Assembly (NCBI GenBank): GCA_020635955.1
Contig: JACJYW010000007.1
Span: 62,001 to 126,000 of the forward strand
Length of the DNA stretch: 64,000 nt
From: Crocinitomicaceae bacterium
Lineage (GTDB): Bacteria; Bacteroidota; Bacteroidia; Flavobacteriales_D; Crocinitomicaceae
Reading direction: 5' to 3'
The notes beneath the pieces were generated by a model. That model was not told the origin of the DNA and did no database searches. It worked only from the letters and a program-made list of their open reading frames with translations. The position numbers and the translations under genes were made by a program. The number at the start of each line of letters is the position of its first letter. Within the stretch, counting starts at the first letter, position 1. This document shows positions 48,581-57,185 of the stretch, piece after piece.

Positions 48581-49177
48581 CTAGCTAAAAATTTTAGCAA
48601 CTGTTCTAAAGATCAATTTAATGTCCAACCAGAAACTAGCCTGATTCACATATTTTAAATTAAGAGAAAGTTTATCAGGCATCACAACTTCAATATAGGT
48701 CTTTTCAGGATCAGAAGATTCTCCCAGAATTTCTTGCTCATTTATATATTCCAACGTTGCAAAATCAGTTAACCCGGGAAGTACATTGAGAACCCGTTTT
48801 TGATCATCATTGTACATTCCAACATATTTAGGTACCTCAGGTCTTGGGCCAACAATACTCATATCTCCTTTGATGATATTGAGCAACTGTGGAAATTCAT
48901 CAATTTTATACTTTCGTATAAATCGGCCTACTTTGGTTACTCTACTGTCATTTCCTACAGTCAATTGACCAGATTGATCTGAATTTGGTCTCATTGATCG
49001 AAATTTCAATAACCCAAATTCCTTACCATTCTTCCCAACCCTTATTTGCCTGTAAAAAGGACCACCAGGTGAATCAATTGAGATCCATAATCCAATAATC
49101 AGGAGAAATGGAAATAAAATGATCAACACACAAAGTGAAGATAAAATATCGAATGTTCTCTTAAAGAAAAAATACAT
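48581..49177 (-). CDS. Initiating sugar-phosphate transferase (PglC/WcaJ-type)
   Basis: A 198-residue monotopic membrane enzyme that transfers a sugar-1-phosphate to undecaprenyl phosphate, the first step of repeat-unit assembly. It has one N-terminal membrane segment (about 12-32; RTFDILSSLCVLIILFPFLL), the catalytic LLKFRSMRPN, RKYKIDEFPQLLNIIKGDMS and VGPRPE motifs. It is short like PglC, not the long WcaJ form. Overlaps the aminotransferase gene by one base, so the two are co-expressed. Confidence 0.92.
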   Translation of the reverse strand: MYFFFKRTFDILSSLCVLIILFPFLLIIGLWISIDSPGGPFYRQIRVGKNGKEFGLLKFRSMRPNSDQSGQLTVGNDSRVTKVGRFIRKYKIDEFPQLLNIIKGDMSIVGPRPEVPKYVGMYNDDQKRVLNVLPGLTDFATLEYINEQEILGESSDPEKTYIEVVMPDKLSLNLKYVNQASFWLDIKLIFRTVAKIFS

Positions 49178-50385
49178 TATAAGACTTCTTCAACTGACCG
49201 TATAACTGCATCAGTGACCATTTTCAAATCCTGGTCAGTTAAATTATAGTAAACCGGCAATGTAATCACATTGGAATATTTTGTCATTGATTCAGGGCAG
49301 TCTTCAACTTTATAACCTCTTTCTTTGTATGCTGTTAACATTGGAAGTGGTTGAAAATGAACATTCACAGAAACTCCTTTCTCAAAAATATTTTGAATGA
49401 TCTCATCTCTTTTAGCTTCAGAAGCACCTTTAATTCTGATCAAATACAAGTGATATGAAGATTCTTTTTGAGCGTTATGATAATCTGGTAATATTGCCCA
49501 GGCTTTATCCACAAAAGCAGCCGTATAAAAATCAAAAATCTCAGCTCGTCTATCCAATGTCTCTTGATATCTTTCTAACTCTACCAATCCAATAGCAGCT
49601 TGAATATCCATCATGTTACACTTGAATCCAGGCTCCAACACATCATATCTCCAGTTTCCAATCTGAGTTTTAGCTAAGGCATCTTTTGATTGACCATGCA
49701 GTGATTTCATGTTTAAAGTCTTGTAAATCTCTTCACAATCAAATGGTTCAGGCAAATTCAAACAAACTGCTCCACCTTCAGCCGTTGTCAAATTCTTTAC
49801 GGCGTGAAATGAAAATACGGTCACATCAGTCAAAGAACCGGTTCTTTCACCTTCATACCAGGCACCAATGCTGTGTGCAGCATCTGACATCACCAGAATT
49901 CTTCCTAGCATTTTTTGTTCAGGTGTTTCAGGTTTGAAGATCTTCTTTACTTCTTCATCATTAACCATCTCATTGATCTCATTATAATCACAAGGCCAAC
50001 CTGCAATATCCACAGGGATAATTATTTTGGTTCTCTCTGTTATCGCTTCTCGAATATTCCCAATGGAGACGTTAAAATCTTTTTCGTCTATATCCACCAA
50101 AACAGGTTTAGCACCACAATGCAATACTATATTTGCTGAAGCGCAATAAGTGTAGGCCGGAACAATTACCTCATCTCCTTCCTTTAAACCAAACCAACGC
50201 GCAATCAACTCCAAACCAGCCGTAGCAGAATTTAGACAGATCGTTTTTTTACAGCCAACATATTCAGTTAATTTTTTCTCGAATTCTTTTGTTTTAGGAC
50301 CTGTAGTAATCCATCCAGAGAGCAATACTTCTGTTACTGCATCTACTGTTTTTTGGTCTAATCTTGGGGGGGAGAATGGTAACAT
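49177..50385 (-). CDS. DegT/DnrJ/EryC1/StrS-family sugar aminotransferase
   Basis: A 402-residue PLP enzyme that converts a nucleotide-linked keto-sugar into an amino sugar. The start MLPFSPPRLDQKTVDAVTEV and the PLP Lys in FSFHAVKNLTTAEGG are typical of the family, with SDAAHSIGAW also present. The DNA around codons 5-8 contains seven consecutive C (minus strand), a homopolymer near the start. Its product probably feeds the acyl- and glycosyltransferases encoded nearby. Confidence 0.93.
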   Translation of the reverse strand: MLPFSPPRLDQKTVDAVTEVLLSGWITTGPKTKEFEKKLTEYVGCKKTICLNSATAGLELIARWFGLKEGDEVIVPAYTYCASANIVLHCGAKPVLVDIDEKDFNVSIGNIREAITERTKIIIPVDIAGWPCDYNEINEMVNDEEVKKIFKPETPEQKMLGRILVMSDAAHSIGAWYEGERTGSLTDVTVFSFHAVKNLTTAEGGAVCLNLPEPFDCEEIYKTLNMKSLHGQSKDALAKTQIGNWRYDVLEPGFKCNMMDIQAAIGLVELERYQETLDRRAEIFDFYTAAFVDKAWAILPDYHNAQKESSYHLYLIRIKGASEAKRDEIIQNIFEKGVSVNVHFQPLPMLTAYKERGYKVEDCPESMTKYSNVITLPVYYNLTDQDLKMVTDAVIRSVEEVL

Positions 50386-50429
50386 ACCTAGTTAATATTT
50401 AAAACAAAATTAATGAAGTAGATGGAATC

Positions 50430-51434
50430 TCATCTCGATAAATTTGAAGCCTTTTGAGTGGGTTCTTTTCTGAGCATGAGAAAATGAAATATTCCCTTAA
50501 GATAACCCCATCCATAACTAAAATGCAGGACCGGAAAAATCAAAGCAATTTTGAATCCTTCTACCACTTTATTTGAAGCCTTGAATCCAAAAAAAATAGA
50601 TAGCAACAAATAAAAGCCAATTCCACCCAAATAGATCCAAATGAATAAAGGCAAGAATAAAGATAAGATAGCACCTAAGAACAAACCTATCACAAAAACG
50701 AAAGGAATCAATTGCCTTATGGTTGTAACCGTTTTATGTTTTTTATTGACATAAACCTTCCAGTAACCATATTGAAGGTATTGTTTGAAAAGATTTCTTA
50801 AACTAGCTCGAACATAATATTTGATAAGTATTTCGGTGTTCAGAAAAATTTTCCCTCCTGCTTCTATTACTCTATAATTATACTCATCATCTTGATTTCT
50901 CAAGAGAGTTTCATCAAACAAACCAATTTTTTTGAAAACGTGTATTGGATACATTGGCGTTCCTACAGTATCAACGTAAGATGATTCCTTCAGAACCCTA
51001 AAATTTCCACCACCCACTCCAAAGGAAGACCCCATAGCAAGGCCAATCCGCCTACTTTCCTCATTTTGGTAAACATTCTCAACTCCTCCACCAACACACC
51101 AAATATCTGGCTTGTTTTCCAGCGTTTGCTTTGCCTTCGATAAATAATCTGGTGAAATGATCTGTCTGGCACCAACAATTTGAACATAATCTCCCTTAGC
51201 ATGTTTAATCCCTAAATTAAAAGCGACAGGAGTTACCTTGTCAGGATTTTCAACAAGTATCAAATTAGCATACTTTTGTTGCAGATCTGTGATGATCTTT
51301 CTTGTATCATCATCACTCATCCCATCCACAATAAGTACCTCTAATTGGTCATCAAGAGCACTAGCATAGATGGCATCAATGCATTCAGCAATGTTTTTTT
51401 CTTCGTTTCTACAAGGTATAACTACTGATATCAT
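50430..51434 (-). CDS. Family 2 glycosyltransferase with membrane tail
   Basis: A 334-residue enzyme with the GT-A start ISVVIPCRNEEKNIAECIDA, the Asp-containing IVDGMSDDDT and a later DE/QDDEYNYRV acceptor segment. Two to three membrane helices follow at about 240-320, so it acts at the inner face of the membrane, adding a sugar to the lipid-linked unit. The substrate cannot be told. One-base overlap with the hexapeptide acyltransferase gene. Confidence 0.9.
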   Translation of the reverse strand: MISVVIPCRNEEKNIAECIDAIYASALDDQLEVLIVDGMSDDDTRKIITDLQQKYANLILVENPDKVTPVAFNLGIKHAKGDYVQIVGARQIISPDYLSKAKQTLENKPDIWCVGGGVENVYQNEESRRIGLAMGSSFGVGGGNFRVLKESSYVDTVGTPMYPIHVFKKIGLFDETLLRNQDDEYNYRVIEAGGKIFLNTEILIKYYVRASLRNLFKQYLQYGYWKVYVNKKHKTVTTIRQLIPFVFVIGLFLGAILSLFLPLFIWIYLGGIGFYLLLSIFFGFKASNKVVEGFKIALIFPVLHFSYGWGYLKGIFHFLMLRKEPTQKASNLSR

Positions 51435-52360
51435 TATTTGTCCCTGATCTTTTTAGCTGGAACTCCTGCAACAATTGTAGAAGGATCTACATTCTTTAGC
51501 ACCACACTACCCATACCCACCAAAGAATCATCTCCTATAGTTGATTTTTGGATAACAGATACAGAAGGTGAAATCCAAACATTTTCTCCGATTCTTGTAC
51601 TACCGGCAATCATTGAATTGGCAATGATCAAACTATTACGACCAACATGTACACCGTGTGCAATATGTACCAAATTGTCAATTTTCACATTTTCTTCGAT
51701 AACGGTACTTCCTAAAACTGCACGGTCTATGCACACATTATTTCCAATCTCCACATTCTGGTGAATTACGACATTTCCTATATGTGGAATGACTTCATAT
51801 TCCCCTTTTTCGTTCATCTCATACCCGAAACCAACGCCCCCAATCGTATTGTTTGATCCAATCACTACTCCATTTTTTATAATGGTTCCGGATTTAATGA
51901 CAGTGTTATGACCTATGGCCACATTTTCACCTAAGATGCAATCTTTTTCAATGACCACATTTGCTCCAATATTTACCAAAGATCTGTTGAATTTGGTAGA
52001 TTCATGAATATCAGATGTATTGTGAATTTCACCCCAAATGGGTTTATCCATATAGAATTCTTTCAATATCTCCATGAAAGTTAGTCTGGGATTGTGTACA
52101 ACAAACCAGGACACTTCTGTTTCCAATAATTGCTTAGCTTCTGATCTAATGAAATTAAAGGTAGATTCAGAAACAATTGCATAACCCTTATTTACTTTCA
52201 ATAATCCGTTTCTGTTCTTATCAGAACACCAATACAAAGATGTTTCATCCAGATCAACACTATCCAAACCAACAATTTTCTCAATGCGACCCGACCGATC
52301 ACCTTGAAATTCTTTAATGGCAATTACTTCAATTATATCTTTAGGAGTAATATTTTTCAT
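51434..52360 (-). CDS. Hexapeptide-repeat N-acyltransferase, LpxD-like
   Basis: A 308-residue left-handed beta-helix protein. The N-terminal domain (about 1-100) is followed by many I-G-x-N-x-x-I hexapeptides (VIEKDCILGENVAIGHNTVI, GVGFGYEMNEKG, HIGNVVIHQNVEIGNNVCID), in the order seen in LpxD. In a glycan locus it more probably acylates an amino sugar nucleotide than lipid A. The neighbouring aminotransferase would make such an amine. A homologue of LpxD by fold; the true substrate is unknown. Confidence 0.8.
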   Translation of the reverse strand: MKNITPKDIIEVIAIKEFQGDRSGRIEKIVGLDSVDLDETSLYWCSDKNRNGLLKVNKGYAIVSESTFNFIRSEAKQLLETEVSWFVVHNPRLTFMEILKEFYMDKPIWGEIHNTSDIHESTKFNRSLVNIGANVVIEKDCILGENVAIGHNTVIKSGTIIKNGVVIGSNNTIGGVGFGYEMNEKGEYEVIPHIGNVVIHQNVEIGNNVCIDRAVLGSTVIEENVKIDNLVHIAHGVHVGRNSLIIANSMIAGSTRIGENVWISPSVSVIQKSTIGDDSLVGMGSVVLKNVDPSTIVAGVPAKKIRDK

Positions 52361-52364
52361 GGGT

Positions 52365-52988
52365 CTAATGTATCCAACGAACTACTTCAAATGTTTCAGC
52401 ATATTTTGTACTGATCTGAGTACCTCTTACCGTTGCCAACGATTTAATAAAATGCTCGCTGGAATATGGCCTATGTGCTTGCGACTGATATTGTTTTAAA
52501 GCTTCTATCTTGATATCAATATTTTCATCACTCAATTTATAAAAGCAAGCTGTTTGAAACGAAATGTTGTTCCAGGGCATTTCATAGGAAAGAATAGATC
52601 TAAATTTAAAAGCCCTTAAACCTTCTTCTGCAACGGTTTTATGATCTTGATGAATATCCGTTAGAGCCGGCATAAAAATGATATCAGGATTAATTTCTGA
52701 TCTCAATTTGATCATATCATCCAGGATATCCTGTCTTCGATAATTAAAAGTCCTTACCTCGTAATCCTTGAGTATCAAATTTTGCGGTTTGATTCCCAAC
52801 ACATTAGTTGCTGCCTTAACTTCAGTAATAAGAATATCTGAAGGAAATTGGGGAAGAACACTTTGCTCACAAGCAGAAAAAGCTACATAGTAAACTTCAA
52901 CTCCTTCGTTCACCAATTTATTGATCGTTCCACCACAACCGAATTCTCCATCATCTGTGTGTGGTGCCAATACCAGGGCTCTTTCCAT
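52365..52988 (-). CDS. PIG-L/LmbE-family deacetylase
   Basis: A 207-residue zinc-dependent enzyme. The Zn motif reads LAPHTDDGEFGCGG in place of the usual PHPDDE, and the third ligand lies in DIHQDHKTVAEE. Family members remove the acetyl group from GlcNAc-type sugars. It sits next to the LpxD-like acyltransferase, so a step of deacetylation followed by another acylation is plausible; that is inference. It is 4 bp from the acyltransferase gene. Confidence 0.85.
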   Translation of the reverse strand: MERALVLAPHTDDGEFGCGGTINKLVNEGVEVYYVAFSACEQSVLPQFPSDILITEVKAATNVLGIKPQNLILKDYEVRTFNYRRQDILDDMIKLRSEINPDIIFMPALTDIHQDHKTVAEEGLRAFKFRSILSYEMPWNNISFQTACFYKLSDENIDIKIEALKQYQSQAHRPYSSEHFIKSLATVRGTQISTKYAETFEVVRWIH

Positions 52989-53061
52989 AATTAATTCTCT
53001 CTTTTCGTATTACACAAATCTATCGTCAAAGATAAAAGTTTCTACTTAGCAATCCTTGATG

Positions 53062-54291
53062 TTAATATTCTTCAATCTTTGGTTCATTGTTCCATTCAAC
53101 AGACACTAAAAGTGAGTAAAATAGCACAAATGAAATAACCCCGGCCTGTGTTTCCAGAACAGATTCAGTTGCGAAAAATGCAATGGTTATCAAAACCAAT
53201 CCAATTGCAAACCACTTATTTTTTTTCTTAAGGAAAAATGGATAAAGTAAAATTGCAAACAGGATGGATAAACCAACAATTCCAATGGACAATGTAGTTT
53301 GAAGGAACTGATTGTGTGCATTCAGTCGTCTAACAAGAGCAATGGTCAATCCCTTTTTGTCATATCTATCAATCAGTGCATCTGTAACATCCCCAGGGCC
53401 ATAACCAATAATTGGAGACTCTTTTATGAGGTAAACGGCTTCCTTCCAAATAGCTATTCTGATACCGGTTGAGTATCGTTCAGCATTTTCATTTTCTTCG
53501 GAACTCAACCCTCGCATCATTTCATCAATTCTTGCCTGCATATTTGAAGACTTGATGTAGACAAAATAAGAGGTTCCTAACATGGCAGTGACTGTCAAGA
53601 CCACCAAAATAATCTTTCTCTTGACTATCCAGAAAACAAGTAAGATAAGTAGCAAGAGAATTGAAATAATAATTCCGTTTTTTGAAACCAGTAATAATGA
53701 GAATATACTGAATCCGGCAATAAGTATTAGATATAATCCCTTTCGTCTGAACATACCAAGAGACTCAGTTATATAATCTACTAATAACAAAGAGATGGCA
53801 ATATTCAAATAATATGAATAATAAGAAGGATGAACCCTTCTACTCAATTCAACATAAAAGAATTCGGCTAATGCATTCGTGTTTCTATAATCCAGATAGG
53901 CTTCAGTCAACAAAGAAGCACATCCAACTATTAAACCTAACAAAAAAGTATAAAGCAAGAACTTCAGGTGTTTTCTTTCATATCGGACAAACATCATGAC
54001 AAAAGGCAGGATCACAAAACTCATTTTAACTTCCATGTCAAAACCTGCTAAACCCTTATTATCAGACCAAAGTTTACCTAGCGAGATAAGCACATAAAAC
54101 ACCATCATCAAAGCGGTTCCGAAATTTAATCGTGGAGAATTTCTTTGAACTATAGCGGCAGTAAAACTTAGTAGGATCCAAGCACCAATAGTGAGCGAAA
54201 TGTAAAGATGATAAACAGGTAGTTGCAAGGCTACACAAGCCAGTGCGAAGATCGAAAGATCGGTAATGGATATTTTTTTTAATGCATTCAA
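53062..54291 (-). CDS. O-antigen ligase / polymerase-type membrane protein
   Basis: A 409-residue protein with about ten membrane helices and a large periplasmic loop containing RYSTGIRIAIWKEAVYLIKE and IIGYGPGDV, the Wzy_C/WaaL-type region with a conserved Arg and the GxG turn. It would polymerise repeat units or ligate them to lipid A-core. Because another polymerase-type gene (59003-60262) is present, the split of duties is not clear. Upstream of the PIG-L gene by 73 bp. Confidence 0.82.
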   Translation of the reverse strand: MNALKKISITDLSIFALACVALQLPVYHLYISLTIGAWILLSFTAAIVQRNSPRLNFGTALMMVFYVLISLGKLWSDNKGLAGFDMEVKMSFVILPFVMMFVRYERKHLKFLLYTFLLGLIVGCASLLTEAYLDYRNTNALAEFFYVELSRRVHPSYYSYYLNIAISLLLVDYITESLGMFRRKGLYLILIAGFSIFSLLLVSKNGIIISILLLLILLVFWIVKRKIILVVLTVTAMLGTSYFVYIKSSNMQARIDEMMRGLSSEENENAERYSTGIRIAIWKEAVYLIKESPIIGYGPGDVTDALIDRYDKKGLTIALVRRLNAHNQFLQTTLSIGIVGLSILFAILLYPFFLKKKNKWFAIGLVLITIAFFATESVLETQAGVISFVLFYSLLVSVEWNNEPKIEEY

Positions 54292-54297
54292 TATGCT

Positions 54298-55389
54298 TTA
54301 AATTGATTGATATAATTCTATCAACTTCTTTTTCTCAATATCCCAATTATATTTTTCCTGAACAACACGTTTGCCATTTTCTCCCATACGTTTTATTTCA
54401 GCTGGGTTTTCTTTCAAATAAATTATAGCTTTTGCTATTTCTTCAGGTTTTTCACCATTGACACAAATTCCACATTCATTTGCTTCAATAATTTGCTTCC
54501 AAAGATCAAAATCATTCGCGATCACAGGTAAACCTGCAGACATATATTCAAACATCTTGTTTGGCTGAGCATTAACATGATTTGGAAGAGGATGAAAGAT
54601 TAAAAGTCCAGCTATACAGCTTTTTTTGAGTTCAGTTGCCTCATCCCTAGAAATATAGCCTAATTCATGAACTTTTTGCCAACCTTTCTTGCTTGAAAGT
54701 TCTTCTTTTAAACCTTCTGGCCAGGCACCAGCTACTTTAAAATTGACATCTGCAATTTCAACTGCATCAACCATTTCGCGAATTCCTCTTATTACCCCAA
54801 TTCCACCGATATAACAAACCACATTTTCTCTTTGCTCAGATACTTCACCAGTGGCATCAAACTCGCTAGACAAAGGATAATTATTTATGTTGACCGATTT
54901 TTTATTGATCTTTAGAAACCTGTCATTGATATGTGGAGTTGCCGTAACCACAGCATCCATCAAAGATGCTGTTTTGTCTTCATAACGCTCAATATTCCTA
55001 CTTACTATTTTTCTTAAAAATTTGTTTATATAGGACTTTGACAAAATAGTACGTGGCAGATCTTCATGAACATCATAAATAACCTTTTTTCCCTTACGCT
55101 TCAATTTTCGAGCTATTCTCATGAGTTCAGGGTCATGAAAATGATAAAGTTCTGCATCCAACTTCAATGCTTCTTTGTAAACCCTGTTCACTGTCGTCCA
55201 CATTCTTTTAATTCTTCTTTTAAAAGGCAATTCAAAAGAAATAACATTGACACCCTTTTCTATTCTCGAAGTTGTATTTGGTATGATCATATACACTTCA
55301 TGTCCGGCTTCGGCCAAACTCACACATTCTTTGTGAAAAATTCTGACGTCTCCGTCCTGATGTGCACTGGTTAAATGAGCAATTTTCAT
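54298..55389 (-). CDS. Family 4 glycosyltransferase
   Basis: A 363-residue GT-B enzyme. It begins MKIAHLTSAHQDGDVRIFHK, has the donor-binding end EYMSAGLPVIANDFDLWKQI with Glu, and GLLIFHPLPNHVNAQPNKMF before it. It probably transfers a sugar from a nucleotide donor onto the growing lipid-linked unit at the cytoplasmic face. Six bases from the ligase-type gene. Confidence 0.93.
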   Translation of the reverse strand: MKIAHLTSAHQDGDVRIFHKECVSLAEAGHEVYMIIPNTTSRIEKGVNVISFELPFKRRIKRMWTTVNRVYKEALKLDAELYHFHDPELMRIARKLKRKGKKVIYDVHEDLPRTILSKSYINKFLRKIVSRNIERYEDKTASLMDAVVTATPHINDRFLKINKKSVNINNYPLSSEFDATGEVSEQRENVVCYIGGIGVIRGIREMVDAVEIADVNFKVAGAWPEGLKEELSSKKGWQKVHELGYISRDEATELKKSCIAGLLIFHPLPNHVNAQPNKMFEYMSAGLPVIANDFDLWKQIIEANECGICVNGEKPEEIAKAIIYLKENPAEIKRMGENGKRVVQEKYNWDIEKKKLIELYQSI

Positions 55390-55467
55390 TGATGAAATTT
55401 AGTAACACAAAACTAATCTTAAATAAGCATACTTTTCAGTATGAAGCAGGTTCTATAACACAATTGA

Positions 55468-57183
55468 ATGTTGATATCTAGAATTGTGCTAATTTCATGC
55501 TGCATTTACACATTTGAATTGAGATCAATTAGATTTATATTAATTCTAAGCACGATTGGCTTATGCAATTTAAGCTTCGGCCAGACCAATGAAATAGTTG
55601 CCCTTCAAAATCAAAAGTTGGCACTACCATTTCTATGGGCAACAGATGTATATGATCAGGTGGAATATCAGGAAATAGTTTCTGGTCAAATTCAACATCC
55701 ATTGACTATTGGTAGAGCAGCATTCACTTTTCTTTATACAGGGATAGAACAGAAAAATAAATGGGCTTTAAATAGGGGATTTGAGATGATCTCCACCCTG
55801 GACAAATATCCTTACCAACTAGAAAAACACAATTCAATTGTTTATCTCTACCCGGATAATTACCAAGATTTTAAAGGCAAGGAATGGTGGTCTGCTATGG
55901 CAAATTCAATAATTGCTTCGTCCTACTTATTAGCATATGAAATAAGAAATGATCAACGATTTAAGGATCGTGCTATCAAGATCATGAATGGTGTTATACA
56001 ACCAATCGAAAAAAACGGATGTGCTTATAAAATGGAAAATGGAGGAACCTGGTATTTGGAATATGCAGATAATCACAGAACAGATTCTACCGCCTATTTT
56101 GTACACAATGGATTTACCTATTCTTTACTCGCCATCAAATACTTTGAAAAATTTACCCTTGAAACTATATACACTGAAGCTTTTAATGAAGGAATGATTG
56201 CTTTAGAACAAATGGAAAAACAATATTTCTTCAAAGATGATAGATGGACTTATTATATGCAGTTTCCAAGGACGATTGAAAGCTTACACTATTCTATCTT
56301 TGAATTGATCTTGCTAGAGGGATTGCTTTCAGAAACCCAGAGTGAAATTTTATCAAATAGTCTAGAAAAAAGAAAAAACATTATCAAGAAGGAGTATGGC
56401 CTGTTTCGTAATAAAGAGGGCAAAATATATTTTAATTTGATATCGGCACCTCACTTCTATTGGCAAGATCTATATCCCACAACGTTGGTTACTTATTACA
56501 GCAATGGTAAAAAAGATACTATTGTAAAAATACCCAGAGATTATAGTGTCCCTGCCGGAAATAGATTATTCGTAGCATATGGTGAGAAAAGTGAATTAGT
56601 TGACTCTGTAGATCTATACCAGAACTATAATAATAGATCATATAAACTGATCACACTTAAACCCCAAGATATTGTAACTCCTATTTCCGGTATTGTGTCA
56701 GCAGATGTTTCACTCTCATTTCAAGGGAAATTAATAGATGATAAAACAGTAGAACTTTCATCAGAAAAGGAGATCAACAGAACCTTGATCAGTTATAAGC
56801 TTCCCTATACAGTAGATCTATATAATATGGCATTTTTTGGTTGGATAGTGAAATCTGAGGTCCCAATTGAAAGCATGATGATCAATTTGATAGGTAGCTA
56901 CGGAGAAAGTTGCACTCGCTACTACCTTGAGCAACCTGCAAATGAATTAAATCTTATTCTCTTAAAAGGAATTTCATTTCCAAATTATGTCGACTTCAAA
57001 TCGAAAAGGATAAAGGAAGTTCAAATAAATTATTATTACAAGGCCTTCAAAGGAGAGACAAAAAAAATAGAGTTTTCCAAGTTATTTGCATCAAGTGACC
57101 CAACCCTTTTGTACAATCTAATGAACCATCAATTTGGGAACTATAATTTCGAGGAAAAAATTATAGAAGGTAATATCTATTAA
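55468..57183 (+). CDS. Secreted D-glucuronyl C5-epimerase-like protein
   Basis: A 571-residue protein on the strand opposite to its neighbours. A signal or anchor segment ends near CNLSFGQ (about residue 40). The body resembles the C-terminal domain of heparan-type D-glucuronyl C5-epimerases: HPLTIGRAAFTFLYTGIEQ, WWSAMANSIIASSYLLAYEI, and NGGTWYLEYA...FVHNGFTYSLLAIKYFEKF, which parallel segments of the eukaryotic enzyme. The C-terminal part (about 330-571) is beta-rich. Such enzymes convert D-glucuronate into L-iduronate within a polymer. The active Tyr residues cannot be fixed by eye. It converges on asnB with a 2-bp gap. Confidence 0.65.
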   Translation: MLISRIVLISCCIYTFELRSIRFILILSTIGLCNLSFGQTNEIVALQNQKLALPFLWATDVYDQVEYQEIVSGQIQHPLTIGRAAFTFLYTGIEQKNKWALNRGFEMISTLDKYPYQLEKHNSIVYLYPDNYQDFKGKEWWSAMANSIIASSYLLAYEIRNDQRFKDRAIKIMNGVIQPIEKNGCAYKMENGGTWYLEYADNHRTDSTAYFVHNGFTYSLLAIKYFEKFTLETIYTEAFNEGMIALEQMEKQYFFKDDRWTYYMQFPRTIESLHYSIFELILLEGLLSETQSEILSNSLEKRKNIIKKEYGLFRNKEGKIYFNLISAPHFYWQDLYPTTLVTYYSNGKKDTIVKIPRDYSVPAGNRLFVAYGEKSELVDSVDLYQNYNNRSYKLITLKPQDIVTPISGIVSADVSLSFQGKLIDDKTVELSSEKEINRTLISYKLPYTVDLYNMAFFGWIVKSEVPIESMMINLIGSYGESCTRYYLEQPANELNLILLKGISFPNYVDFKSKRIKEVQINYYYKAFKGETKKIEFSKLFASSDPTLLYNLMNHQFGNYNFEEKIIEGNIY

Positions 57184-57185
57184 CT

